This document shows positions 44,812 through 55,950 of a stretch of 64,000 nucleotides of DNA, piece by piece. The notes below the pieces were generated by a model. The model searched no databases, was not told where the DNA came from, and saw nothing but the letters and a program-made list of their open reading frames with translations. Position numbers and translations under genes: made by a program. Source of the DNA: Balamuthia mandrillaris. Taxonomy: Eukaryota > Discosea > Longamoebia > Balamuthiidae. The number at the start of each line of letters is the position of its first letter. Position 1 is the stretch's first letter. The stretch covers positions 1-64,000 of the forward strand of contig JAVKOQ010000152.1 of the NCBI GenBank assembly GCA_031835245.1, read 5' to 3'.

Positions 44812-45452
44812 GTTGAAGCGAAAAAAAGACAACAATAACACACAAAAAACGAACCAGTTGTTCTCTAGTTCCAATGCCAAAGCCAATGGCCAAAGGATGG
44901 TGAACATGCTCCCTCACCCTGGCGATATACTCCTCCAGCTCCTCCGAGAGGCTGCTCCGGTTGCCCGTCACGCCCAATAGGCTGATCACATAGACAAAGC
45001 TGTCCGCCACGTCATTGATGTAGTCCAACCGCTGGTTGGAGGTGGTGGGCGCCACCAACGGCACAAAGCTCAGCCCGCACTCCCGAATGTGGCCCCGCAG
45101 CTCCGTGCTCTCCTCCGGCGGCAGATCCACCACGATGAAGCCGTTGACGCCGGCCTCCTTGGCCGCCTCGGCAATCTCGCGGTCGCCGTACTGGTGGAAG
45201 GGGTTGTAGTAGCCCATGAAGAGCACGGGCACGGTCAGCCCTTTCTCTCTGGCTTCCTTGACAAAGTCGAGACACTTTTGAAGAGAGCTGCCCGCTGCCA
45301 ATGCCACTGTTATATATTTTTATCGATTTTTTTTGTGAGCGAAACGTGAAAGAGAGAGAGAAGAGAGAAGAGAGAGAGAGAGAAGAGAGAAGAGAGAAGA
45401 GAGGAGAGAGAAGAGAGAAGAGAGAAGAGAGAAGAAGAGAAGAGAGAAGAGA

Positions 45453-45490
<38 letters not shown>

Positions 45491-45706
45491 AGTACCATTG
45501 TTGCACACTTGAATGGTAGGGCCGTCGGCGAGGGGATCTGTGTGGGGGATGCCGAGTTCGATGATGTCGGCGCCGCCTTCTTGGAGGGCCAGCAACACGG
45601 GCACGGTGTCCTCCAGCGTGGGATAGCCGCCGGTCACGAATCCAACAAACACGGGCCTCTTCTCTGCCCTCTTGCGCTCAAATGTTTGACGTAGCTGCTC
45701 CGCCAT
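43038..45706 (-). CDS. TRP5: Bifunctional tryptophan synthase (alpha-beta fusion, TRP5 type)
   Basis: Final step of tryptophan synthesis. Six exons join in phase: 45706-45496, 45306-44855, 44675-44504, 44421-44131, 44033-43383, 43300-43038; 679 residues. The alpha half has [36 protein letters not shown] (catalytic Glu50 and Asp61), [57 protein letters not shown] and [13 protein letters not shown] linker ([20 protein letters not shown]) leads to the beta half: [37 protein letters not shown] (PLP lysine), [54 protein letters not shown] and [10 protein letters not shown]. Alpha-then-beta order is that of fungal TRP5. Introns hold GA repeats on the + strand (45350-45486, 44778-44811). Confidence 0.96.
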
Positions 45707-46150
45707 TCCCTCTTTCTTTGTTGTGTTTTACTGTTTTGACGCTACAAAGAAAAACAAAGAAAGAAATTATTTTTCTTTTTCGTTTTCCTTGGCACATTGT
45801 TCGGATGCTTGACATTCCGATGCCAATCTGACGAACGCATTTTTGGAGGAGAGGAGAGAGGAGAAGAGAGAGGAGACCGCGAGAGAGCAGAGAGGAGGCA
45901 GGGCGAGGAGAGGAGAGAGGAGAGGAGAGAGGAGAGAGAAGAGAGGAGAGAGGAGAGAGAAGAGAGCAGAGAGGAGAGAGAGAAGAGAGCAGAGAGGAGA
46001 GAGCAGAGGAGCAGAGAGGAAAGAGGGGAGGAGAGAGAAGAGATTTAACAAGAGAAGGAACAAGGAGACAAAGAGCAAGCTTCTGATTTTAAGCGTTTTT
46101 GTTTCGGGAAATTTTAAGTCTTTCAAGTCAACAGTTTATACTTCCATCCA
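45707..46150. other. GA-rich spacer
   Basis: Between the tryptophan synthase start and the 3' end of the RRM/RGG gene, both on the minus strand. Most of 45848-46042 is irregular GAGAGGAGAGAAGAG repeat on the + strand (pyrimidine-rich on the genes' sense strand). No ORF other than repeat translations. Confidence 0.5.
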
Positions 46151-47907
46151 TTACGCAAACTCCACACCACCTCGTGCCGCACCACGTCCTCCTCTGCCAC
46201 CTCGTCCCCCTCTTCCTCCTCTGCCTCCACCCCTGCCGCCGGCAAATGGTGGTGCTCCCTCTCCTCCCCAGCTAGCAGCGTTTGTGTTCGTTTCGGCTCC
46301 CGTTGGTTGTTGTGTTTGTGGTTGTTGTGGTGCAAAACTGCCACCTCCAAAGCCTCCTCGATAACCTCTTCGCGGTGCTCCTCTAAAACCTCCCCGATAA
46401 CCTCCAACAGCTCCTCCTCTATACGTTCCGCCTCGTCCTCCTCTGTAACCTCCTCTTCCTCCTCTGAAGTACCCGTTACTGGAAGGATGACCCGTTCCAG
46501 TAGAAAAGGTACTAAATGGTTGGTGCGCTCCTCCCCGATAACCTCTTCCTCCCCTGCTTCCTCCTCTACCCCCTCTAAAGTGACCGCTGCCACCGCCGAG
46601 TTCTCTTCGCCGGCTGCGGGGACGACTGCCTTGCGGCAGGCACCACTCGATGGAGAGCTCTCGCCCCTCAAAGGAGGTTCCTTGTAGACGTTGCATGGCT
46701 TCTTCTGCGTGGTTTCGTTCCGTAAAATGTACAAAAGCGTGACTGTATATAAAAAGAAAATCAGGGAAAGAAGGGGAGGGGGAGAAACAAGAAAAATAGA
46801 GAGGCAAACCCAAGGGGGAGGTGGGAGAGACTATCAGTGGGAACAATGGCTCGTTCCACCGCGTCTCCAAAGTGTGCCTTCAGGGAGTCAGGTGTGACGG
46901 TCGGGGCGATGCCCTTCACGAACAGAATCTTGACATGGTTAAGAATGCGAGTATCATAAGCTCTAGGTTCTGCCAGAGAGACACTGAGGAAGAAGCCCTT
47001 GAAGGGAGTTTTTTGGATGTTCTTCATGGCCTCAATGGCGGTTTTGTGATCTTCGTAGGTAGCCCAGCCAAAGCCTTTGGAGCGACCGTCGGGAGCTACA
47101 CACAGCTTGAACTTCTTCAACTCTACCTTGGAGAGTTCTTGGAGGGGTTGGAAGATGTCTTGCTCGCTAAGAGTGGGGGGAATGTTGCCCACATAGAGAG
47201 TGTTCTTTGGATCGGCAATGGTGATTCTCACCGTTTGTCTTCAGTTTTCAAAGAGGTCAAGCGGTTAATGCAAAAGGCAAAAGAAAAGAGAAACGCGAAT
47301 AACAAAGGTGAAGAGTGACGAGTAGAACAACACTAAGAAGAGACAAAGCATAAAGAGAGGAGGAGCGAAAGAAAAGGCGATTGCTTTAACGGCTACTTAC
47401 AGTTTTCCGCTGACAGAGTCCTGGAAGCTAGGAGGTTCCTTCATGTCAAGCGCTTTGTGCACGTCCTCCAGGTGGTAGAACCGAACAAAGCCGTAGCCCT
47501 TGGTCTCGCCGGTGTGCTTGTTCTTCACCACAAAAGCGTCCCGCACTGGAGCAACCACCTCGAAAGCCTCTTTGAGCGCTTCGTCGGTTGTGCCGCGCGC
47601 GATTTCGGCCTTTGTTTTTTAAAAAAAAAACGGAAAGTGAGCGACAAAGGTTTCACAAAGAGGTAGCGAAGACGAAAAAAAGATTACTTACCACAAAGAT
47701 GCCGGCCTTCTCGCCGTCTTCCCCCTCATCGCCGTGTTCGCCGTGGTGCTCCTCCTCTTCGTCCCCGTGGTGATGGTGGTGATGGTGATAATCGCCGGCA
47801 CCCTCCTCGCCGACCACCTCCTCTCCCACATCGGTGGCCACGTCGTAGCCCTCATGGCCATCGGAAGACAATTCCTGAGCGTTGGCTTGCTGATGCTCCT
47901 TCTCCAT
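46151..47907 (-). CDS. hnRNP-like RNA-binding protein with RRMs and RGG tail
   Basis: Four exons join in phase: 47907-47692, 47609-47401, 47238-46810, 46742-46151; 481 residues. The N terminus is acidic with a His run (YHHHHHHHGDEEEEHHGEHG). Three RRMs follow: GIFV-AEIARGTTDEALKEAF with KGYGFVRFY; NTLYVGNIPPTLSEQDIFQP with KGFGWATYED; and KILFVKGIAPTVTPDSLKAH with HAFVHFTERN. This layout resembles hnRNP R/Q (SYNCRIP). The last ~120 residues are RGG/YRGG repeats (GYRGGFRGAPRRGYRGGFGG), a typical arginine-methylation and RNA-binding region. Predicted role: mRNA binding, splicing or transport. Confidence 0.9.
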
Positions 47908-48406
47908 CTTTGTTACTTCTTCTTAATCGCACAATGGAGGGGTTATTGCTGATGATGGCACTGACCTCCTTCCTCACTACAATGATACACCAGAAAAAAA
48001 AATTCTAAATGCGAAGACCCGCGCTACACAATCAACGCTCGTTATTAGCGATCACACACACAACACACCCCCACGCACTACACAAAAAGTGGGGGACCGC
48101 CTCTTTCCTTCTTCTTTTCGTTTTTTTTTTTTTCTTTTTGCAACGGATAAAGCTTCGTTTTAAGATTTTCAATAAAAAAAGATTTGAAAACTCGGAGTTT
48201 GGGGGGAGTCAATCGGATTGGAGAGATGATGTCATCGATGAACTGTGACGTCAGCCACAGTTCTAATTCTTTTCTTTGCGCAAATTTTTATTTTTTATTT
48301 ATTCTTTTTTTCTTCTCCAGTTTTTTTCCACCACCAGAGAGAGAAGGAAGCTCCGTGTGCCAGAAGCAGCAAAGAGAAGAGGGGGTCTTTTCAACACACA
48401 AAAACA
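47908..48406. promoter_or_regulatory. Divergent promoter region, RRM/RGG gene and eL27
   Basis: About 500 bp with no gene. ACACAACACACCCCCACGCAC is near 48054 and a T-run at 48120-48133. AT-rich sequence before the eL27 ATG includes TTTTTATTTTTTATTTATTC (48284-48303). A pyrimidine-rich stretch (TTTTTCTTCTCC) sits at 48307-48318. Confidence 0.4.
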
Positions 48407-49250
48407 ATGCCTAAATTGTACGTTTTTTTTTTTGTGTGTTCCGTTAAAATGATCTCTCCCTCTCTGTGTGTTTGATGAGATTAATCGTTTTGTGATTTCT
48501 CCTGTTTGTTAATTTGATGGGTTTTGATATGATTTTTTGTGTGGTGTGTTTTTGCCTTCGTGCTTGATGATGATGATCTGTGTGAACGCACTCGTGATTT
48601 GTGATCTTTTTTTCTCCTCTTTTTTTTCTTCTCCATGTGTAGTGGAGTTATCGTTTTCCCCCTTTTTTTCCCCCTTTGCTCTCCTTTTGTTCTTGTGTTC
48701 CGTCTTCCCCCCAACACTCATCTTTTTCCCCTCTCCGTCCTTTTCTCGCATCCTCAGCTTGAAGCCCGGAAAGGTTGTCATCTTGTTGAACGGCAGATAC
48801 GCCGGTAAGAAGGCCCTCATCGTTGACGTCAACGAGGATGGTTCCAAGGACCGCCCCTACGGTCACGCCATCGTCGCTGGCATCGACAAGTACCCCCTCA
48901 AGGTCACCAAGTCCATGGGCAAGAAGAAGATCGCCAAGCGCTCTCGCGTAAAGCCCTTCGTCAAGGTTTGCCCCTTTCCTGCTTTTCTCTCTTCCTCTTT
49001 CGCTCCTCTTTTCCCTTTTCTCTCAATCTATCTCTAACTTACAGTCCAATTTTTAAAGGTTGTGAACTTCAACCACATGATGCCCACAAGGTACGGCATT
49101 GCTGATCTCGACCTCAAGGATGCCATCAAGACCCCTCAGTCCTTGGACAAGGGACAGAAGCCCCGCACCAGGGCTCAAGTGAAGAAAGCCTTCCAGGCCC
49201 GTTACCTCACCGGCAAGAACAAGTGGTTCTTCACCAAGCTCCGCTTCTAA
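48407..49250 (+). CDS. RPL27: 60S ribosomal protein L27 (eL27)
   Basis: Three exons join in phase: 48407-48417, 48758-48965, 49059-49250; 136 residues, exactly the usual length. The product reads [67 protein letters not shown] and [11 protein letters not shown], all conserved in eL27. Exon 1 codes little more than three residues and is followed by a 340-bp intron, unusually long for this window and rich in T; ribosomal protein genes often keep such a first intron. Codon use is C/G-biased in the third position, as expected for high expression. Confidence 0.97.
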
Positions 49251-49395
49251 GTTGAGAGGGAGTGATCCGCTTATTTTTTGTTTGTTGGTTGCTGCTCTGA
49301 AAAAAAACAAAAAGAGGAAAGACCTTCTCCAGTTCTTTTTCTTTTCCCCACGACGCAGAGAGAGAGTGAGATCAGAAACGCAAAGGAAAGACAGT

Positions 49396-51081
49396 TTAAC
49401 GAAGAGTAACGCCAAGCTTTTCCACTGCCAAGTGACGCACTTGCTCCTGGATTTGGTTGATCTCCTCGTTCGTCAAACTCCTCTCCATCGAGCGGTAGCT
49501 GATGCGATAGCATCTGCTCTCCACTCCTTTCTTGGGGTGGACGAACCGATCCACCTCCTCCACGCTCTCTACCAGCTCGTTGCCAACGCCACGAACCACT
49601 TCGAAGAACGAGTTCTCGTGAAACGCAGAAGAAGCAGGAGCAGAAGGAGCGGGAAGCCAAAAGGCGATGTCGCGTTGAACCAAAGGATACTTGCTGAAAG
49701 GTTTGAACTTGGTGTTCATGTCCAACACTTGTTCTTCTGGCGGAATAGAAGAAGAAGGAGAAGGAAGAAACTGGCTGAGGAATCGTTTGTCTTGCACCCA
49801 GAACAAACGAATGTCTGGAATGCCAAAGAGGATCATGGCCAGTCGTTCCAGCCCGATGCCAAAGGCCCAACCTTTCTTGGCTCCCAAGCCACACTGCCGC
49901 ATGATGTCCTGATGGACCACACCGCAGCCGAGGACCTCCAGCCAGTCCTTGTCCTCGAAGAAGATCTCCATCTCCCAGGAAGGATGAGTAAAGGGGAAGT
50001 AGGCGTCCACCCAACGGATGACAAGGTCGGGGCCAAAGATGGAGCGGACCATGCCCTCAAGCTTGGACTTCATGTCCTGCTCTACTAGTTGCAGGTTGGC
50101 CTCCTCGTTGAGGGACAGTTGGTGAGGTTCAAAGACGCGCACGCCTTCCATTTGGTGAAAAACCTTTTTGGTTTACCAAAGGTGTTTTGTGACAACAATG
50201 AGTAATGAGAAAGAAGCAGAGCGGCCTCGGTAGAAGAAGTAGTAGTAGACGAAGAAGAACAAGAAGAAAGAAAGAATAAGAACAAGAAGTGGAAGAAGAA
50301 CAACAACAACAAGAAGAAGAACAACGCGAGAGAGAGAAGCAGAAAGAGAGAATGACGGAGAAGATAAGAGGCAGCAACAAACCGGTGAGTGAGTCCGATC
50401 GATGGTGTCCCTCCGATACACATCCCCAGTGACAAGAAACGCCCCAACCCCCTCCCTCAACAGCTGGTTCTGATGCGCGCTGGTGTGAGTGCGCAGCAGC
50501 GTCGTTCGGTTGAGGTAGTAGGTGTCGTTGGGGCTGCGGCCGACGTGATCCTCGGGAAAGAGCAGGTCGTCAAAGTTATCTTTCACGCTCACGATGGGAC
50601 TAAAGTTGTCATACGTGCGGAAGAGCGCGCGGTGAGGGTCTTGGGGGTGAGGGTCTTTGCCCTCCTCCAGCGGAAAAGCGGTGAAGTAGCGCTCAATCTT
50701 TCGTTTGCACGTGTTGAGCGGGTGGAAGGGTTGGCGATGCAGGTTGACGCCCAGTCTTTGGATGAGGGAGGCGGGGACGTTGTTGGTCTCGTCCGGGATC
50801 ACATCTTGCAAGAGGGGATGAGTGTAGTGGCCTACCACCAAATGAAATAAAAGAGAGATTAATCGAGCGAGAAAAAAGAAGAGAAGAGAGGGAGGAAAAA
50901 AAAATGTACGAGATGTGGATGAAGACGCAGTTGTGGTGGAGAAGAAGCGGCGATGAGCGAAACGAGAGCCAGGGAGAGTAAAGGCGAGAAGTCCTGGTTT
51001 GGATGGCGCGTGCAGCGCTGGACGCAGGCCGTGATGGCGCCAAGCCATGCGCCAAGGGAGGGTAGCCGCTGCTCCTTCCAT
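49396..51081 (-). CDS. FARS2: Mitochondrial phenylalanyl-tRNA synthetase
   Basis: Charges mitochondrial tRNA-Phe as a monomer. Three exons join in phase: 51081-50910, 50831-50383, 50163-49396; 462 residues. The N terminus is rich in Arg, Ala and Ser without acidic residues (WRMAWRHHGLRPALHAPSKP), as in a mitochondrial presequence. Class II core motifs: HPLLQDVI, YDNFSPIVSVKDNFDDLLFP, TSAHQNQLLREG, FLVTGDVYRRDTIDRTHSPV+FHQMEGVRV, WVDAYFPFTHPSWEMEIFFE, WLEVLGCGVVHQDIM and AFGIGLERLAMILFGIPDIR. The C-terminal anticodon-binding (FDX-ACB) domain is seen as FSKYPLVQRDIAFWLP, VEEVDRFVHPKKG and YRISYRSMERSLTNEEINQI. Length and order match the animal and yeast mitochondrial enzyme. Confidence 0.96.
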
Positions 51082-51233
51082 CGCCGTTCCCTTCTTTCTT
51101 TTTCGTCGACTTTATTGATCCGGGTCGTCCTTAAAGTTTAAGGTCGTCATGGAAATAAATGTGCGAAATAATTCCAGGAAATCTAATGTTAATTTAGAGC
51201 GTGAAACTACCGGGACCAGAGGTTTGCGGAAAG
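51082..51233. promoter_or_regulatory. Short bidirectional promoter, FARS2 / oxygenase copy A
   Basis: Only 152 bp separate the divergent start codons, so both promoters must share or overlap this stretch. It contains AAAGTTTAAGG and an AT-rich part (AAATAATTCCAGGAAATCTAATGTTAATTTAG begins near 51165). No known element can be named. Confidence 0.45.
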
Positions 51234-51942
51234 ATGGCTCGGGAGAAACCCAAAACCACGAACAACAAGAGGAGGCTTTCTTCTGAGCCGACCACTACAG
51301 CACCCGCACCCCGTAAGAAGGTCTCGTCATCATCATCATCCTCCTCTTCCCAAGCCGCGTACAGCAACGTCGGTACCATCGATGGCTTCCCCGCGGAAGT
51401 GGCCGCTCACCTCATCGGCTTTCTGCCTTGGGTCGATCGGCTCAGCCTTCGTTGTGCCAGCTCCCTGTGGCTGGCCTTGGTCCATGGCGCTTGCCCTGCT
51501 CTTCGCAGGGACGTGAAGGTGGCCGCGTTACGCGGGCTCTCCAGAAACCTGAAGCAGGAGAGCTTGTTCAGTTGCGGGGGCACCACCCGCCTGACTGAGC
51601 CTCTCCAACTGTTCTTCAACAGGCAACAAACTACGGGAAAAGAAGAAAAGCGATGTGGCAAGGGCAGTTGCCAGTTTTTGAGCTTCCCTCTTGTCGAACA
51701 CCGAAAGAACGGCCAAGGAAGAGGCGCACTTCTGGAGGAGGAAGGGGAGGCGTTGAGGGAGCTGATAGAGTGCTGTTCGCCAGCCACGTTTGGGAGAGGC
51801 AACAAGGAGGTCTTGGACTCCAGCTACCGTGATGCCTTGCAGCTCTCCCCTGATTTGTTCACCACCAACTTTCATGTGTCAGAGTATGATATCCTTGACA
51901 AGGTCTGTTGCTCGCCTTTTTACTCTCTATCTTGTATCTCTG

Positions 51943-51980
<38 letters not shown>

Positions 51981-53225
51981 TTCTTACACGTACCCAAAAC
52001 ATTTCTCCTACAGATAAAACGAGTGATAGCACCAAGAAGTTGGAGAATACGAGCAGAGCTGTACAAACTGAACATCTACGCAGCGGGCGGGCACTTCAAA
52101 GCACACGTGGACACTCCTCGCGGGGATGGCATGTTCGGCTCCTTGGTGGTTTGCCTCCCCACTTCCTTCAAGGGAGGACAGTTGCTGGTCCGCCATTCTG
52201 GCCGCCAAGTTGTTTTTCCATTGGGTGGCGACAACGAATATGAAGAAGAAAAAGAAGAGGAAGGAGGGGAAACGGCATGTGGAGTCAAATGGGCAGCATT
52301 CTATTCGGACTGTGAGCATGAGATACTTCCTGTGACGGAAGGCCATCGAATTACTCTCACCTACAACCTTTACTCCGATGTCAAAACAGTGGAAGAAAGT
52401 AATGTGACGGAGAAGGGCACCTCTGTGGAGGACAAGCAAAAGAAGCAGTATTTGGATGGAAGCAACTACCAGCAATCGGTGAATGTGGCACTTGTCAGAA
52501 GAAAGCTGAAGGGTTTGCTGCTAGATGAAGATTGCTTCCCCGAGGGCGTTACGCTAGCCTTTCAGTGCAAACACAGCTACGCGTGCGAGGAATTCTCACG
52601 AGCTCCGGATCCTTCTTCCTTGCTCAAAGGCTTCGACGCTTTGGTACATGAAGCAGCCGTCAGTCTCGGTTTGAAGACTTCACTGAAGTGCTTCTTCACG
52701 CATCAGATCGAGTGGTTTAAAGCCTCAGGACCATCAGTGCTACTCATGTGTGACACCTTTCCCAAAGCAGTCTCCCTCCTTCCAGACCTGTGCGTTGGCA
52801 ACGAGGCTGACTATACCGACCTCCAGTTCCTTCGTGACACTTTCCCATCTCTCCAAGTGTTGGTGGACGCCATTCCGTTGAACCCAGCTTCTAAAGACAA
52901 AGAGGAAGAGGAAGAAGAAGGAGAAGAAGAAGAGGAAGAAGAAGAACAAGAAGAAGAAGAAGAACAAGAAGAAGATGATGATGAACAACACCAAGAAGGA
53001 AAAGAAGAAGATGATGGGCAGGAAGCAGAAGATGACGAGGAGGAAGAAGAACTGCGCAACCTTCCAAAAAAAGCGGTGCAGTGGTGCACGGACAAACCGG
53101 TGGTAACCAGGGACACCCTGGTGGCAGTGACGGCCGCCTGGGGCAACGAGCCCTCCGTTTCTGGCTTTTACGTCTCCGCTTTACTCCTCGTTGAGATGCC
53201 TTGTTGGGGTGAAAGGTCGCCCTGA
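51234..53225 (+). CDS. F-box + 2-oxoglutarate/Fe(II) oxygenase, array copy A
   Basis: Two exons, 51234-51902 and 52014-53225, join in phase 0 (ILDK+IKRVIAPRSW); 626 residues. Exon 1 has an F-box-like helix pair (FPAEVAAHLIGFLPWVDRLS, LRCASSLWLALV) and LFSCGGTTRLTEPLQLFF. Exon 2 holds a prolyl-4-hydroxylase-like fold: LYKLNIYAAGGHFKAHVDTP (iron His254 and Asp256), MFGSLVVCLPTSFKGGQLLV, FYSDCEHEILPVTEGHRITL (iron His325; Arg335, ten residues on, suits 2-oxoglutarate). After LLKGFDALVHEAA and a long acidic run comes the conserved end KAVQWCTDKP and TAAWGNEPSVSGFYVSALLL. Iron and co-substrate residues are complete. Probably an F-box-recruited oxygenase; its substrate is unknown. The intron is CT repeat. 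Confidence 0.88.
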
Positions 53226-53396
53226 ACAATTTGGCCCTCCACCGCATGCCGAGCCTCTGCTCTCCTCTGTTCGAGCGGAATGAGAAAATAAAGCAACAAG
53301 TACGCCAACAAGTGAAACAAACGGAAGAACACTAAAAATTCGAAACAGCGAAATGATCAGATCATAATTCCATTCACCAATCAAAAATCAAAAGGT

Positions 53397-54002
53397 ATGA
53401 TTGTTGTCGACGAAAACAACCATAAAAGGTGCTCTAAGAGACGGCGCGTCCGGCAAGAAAGTAAGAAATTGAGTAGCAGCGAAGAGGGAAAACTGGTAGC
53501 AAAGAAGAGACGAGAGAGCTGCACGATGGGCAAAGGCAACGACCACGGGAAGAAAGGGAGGGACGGTAGGGAAAGCAACCCAAAACAAAAAAACTCTGCG
53601 GCAGGCGGAGGTGTGATATGTTTATCATTGGAATTCTGACCTCTCTCACTCGTGCGCTACATTGTTTCTTCTGTTCCCAAACAGTGGCAAGCGGCATACG
53701 AAAAGCATTATCATGAAGAAGTTCCAGAGGAACTGGCCGACCTGGACCTGGTCGAAATCATGGCCCTCGTCAACTGCTATGTGGCGATGGCACCATTGAC
53801 AGCAACGATCACTCAACCGCCTTTCTATCCTCTACAACGAGAGCTTTGGGATCGTGGCGGGAGATCCTGTCGGTATGCGCAGCGGAAGGCCCCGCAAGTT
53901 GATCTGTGGATTCTGTTGAGCACCAACCAGCCACCAGCTTTTCGCACTTCTTTCGCTTTTTCTTCTTATCGTCGTCATCATAGCCTCATCGTGAATGGAT
54001 GA
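53397..54002 (+). CDS. Candidate two-exon gene of unknown function
   Basis: Exons 53397-53612 and 53685-54002 join in phase 0 across a 72-bp intron (GTGATA...AAACAG), giving 177 residues. The N-terminal half is basic and lysine-rich (KRCSKRRRVRQESKKLSSSE, KKRRESCTMGKGNDHGKKGR), suggesting a nuclear protein; the second half begins WQAAYEKHYHEEVPEELADL and continues DLVEIMALVNCYVAMA. No family recognised. It lies between array copies A and B but does not resemble them. It may be a real small gene, an exon set of a larger one, or chance. Confidence 0.35.
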
Positions 54003-54158
54003 GAAGGAGGCGGAGGAAGAGGATGATGGGGGTGATGAAGCACAATCACATCAAAAGACTTGCACCCCACCGGCCTAGCCAGTAAGGTGCATCAGTGAGC
54101 TCTTCTTCGGCTCCCTCTTCTTCGCGAAAATTTTCCTAGAAGAAAACTTAGAAGCAGA

Positions 54159-55896
54159 ATGAAAAGAAAACGTTCGTCACCCGCTGCTTCACCTTCACCC
54201 ACAGGAACTCACAAGAAGGTTGCTTCCCAATGCACGGTGGATAGCCTGGTCTGCCTCGATGGTCTTGCTCCCGAGGTGGCCACTCACCTCATCCAATTCC
54301 TGCCTCTGGTGGACAAGCTCAACCTCCGGTGCGCCAGCTCCCGTTGGTTGGCCCTGGTTCACGCCTCCTGTCCCGTTCTTCGTAGAGCTGTGAACGTGGC
54401 CGCATTGCGAGGCCTCTCCAGACGCTTCTCCAGACAAGAGAGCCTGTTCTGCTGCGGTGGCACCACCCCGCTCGCCCAACCCCTCCGATTGTACCTCAAA
54501 AGAGAGCAACAGGGAAGCGTGGCAAAAGGAACCTGCCAGGTTCTCAGCTTTCCGCTGGTGAAGGGCCAACAGAACAAAGTGCAAGGAGAAGGAAAGGCAT
54601 TGAAGGAGGGTTTGGCGGCCGCGTTTGGGAGAGGCTGCGAAGAGGTTCCACGTGCTTTGCAGCTTCCTGCTTCTTGCTTCGCCGTAAACTTTCATGTGGC
54701 TGACATCCTTGACAAAGTTTGTTGCTTCTGCTGCTAGTTCTCTTAGGCGCTTTTACTCCTGTTTACTTTGTTTATTTGTCTTTCTTATCGTCTTTCTCTC
54801 TTTTGGCTTCCAGATAAAACGAATATTATCACCACACAGCTGGCGGATCCGAGCAGAGCTGCACCAGCTGGACATCCACAGCGCAGGCAGCCACCCCGCC
54901 TCTCATGTGGACGCTTCGCAAGAGAATGGCACGTTCGGCACTTTAGTGGTCTGTCTTCCCACTTCTTTCAAAGGCGGAGAGCTGCGCGTCAAACGTGTAC
55001 CATCCCAAGTTCTGTTCCCGCTGAGCAATGATGAAGGAAACGAGAGCAACAACGAAATGGAAGAGGAAGAAGGTCAGGCATCGAGGCGTGAGGTCAAATG
55101 GGCAGCATTACTATCGGGGTGTGAGCATGAAATCCTTCCTTTGATGGAAGGCCACAGCGTCGTCCTCACCTACAAGCTCTACACCGACAACAAGAATGCA
55201 AAAGGCACGAAACAGCAAGAAGAGAGGCAGCCAGATACCACACCGGATGGAGAAGGATACAAAACACAATGCTTTGATATGGAAGCAGTGCGGAAGAAGT
55301 TGAAGGACATACTTGCAGACGACGCTTGTTTTCATGAGGGTATGACCCTGGCCTTTCACTGCAGGAACGTCTATACCTGTGAGGACATGTCACGAGCTCC
55401 ATATCCTCCCTCCTTGCTAAAAGGCTTTGATGCTTTGGTTCATGATGCAGCCGAGAGCGTTGGCTTGAAGACTTCGCTCAGGTGTTTCTCCGCACTGCAG
55501 GCATCCGGCCAGGCCACCCTGCTGATGTGGGAGACCTATCCTTCTTCGGTGAATTGGTCAGAGTGGGGAACTAATGACTTTTGCTCCCAACTTCGGTTTC
55601 TTCTGTGGAACTATCCAACGCCTCGTCTGTTGGTGGACGCCACTTCTTCAGATGGAACCGACATTCCTCTTGGAGGACTCGACGACAAGATGCAAGAAGA
55701 GGTGAGGCAAATGTGGGAGAGCATTCCCAAAAAAGTGGTGCAGTGGTGCACGGATAAGCCAAAAGAGTCAAGCGACACGCTCGTGGCAGTGACAGCAACC
55801 CAGGGCTACGGTTTAGATTCAGGCATTGCAAGCTTCTACGTCTCTGCCTTGCTCCTTGTGGAAGTGCCGCCACGTTTGGGCGAACTGAGAGGCTGA
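54159..55896 (+). CDS. F-box + 2-oxoglutarate/Fe(II) oxygenase, array copy B
   Basis: Two exons, 54159-54716 and 54814-55896, in phase 0 at the same position as the other copies; 546 residues. Exon 1: LAPEVATHLIQFLPLVDKLN, LRCASSRWLALVHASCPVLR, LFCCGGTTPLAQPLRLYL. Exon 2: LHQLDIHSAGSHPASHVDAS keeps the HxD iron pair, and SGCEHEILPLMEGHSVVLTY keeps the distal histidine, but the presumed 2-oxoglutarate arginine (GHR in copies A, C, D, E) is serine here (GHS). The GGHF before the HxD is GSHP. The acidic linker near the end is short (DDKMQEEVRQMWESI). C-terminal motif KVVQWCTDKPKESSDTLVAV and SFYVSALLLVEV is kept. Activity is doubtful or cofactor binding is altered. Confidence 0.85.
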
Positions 55897-55950
55897 GAGA
55901 GAGAAGGCCTATATTAAAAATATTTTTCCTGGAAGTATTTTGTAACGCAC

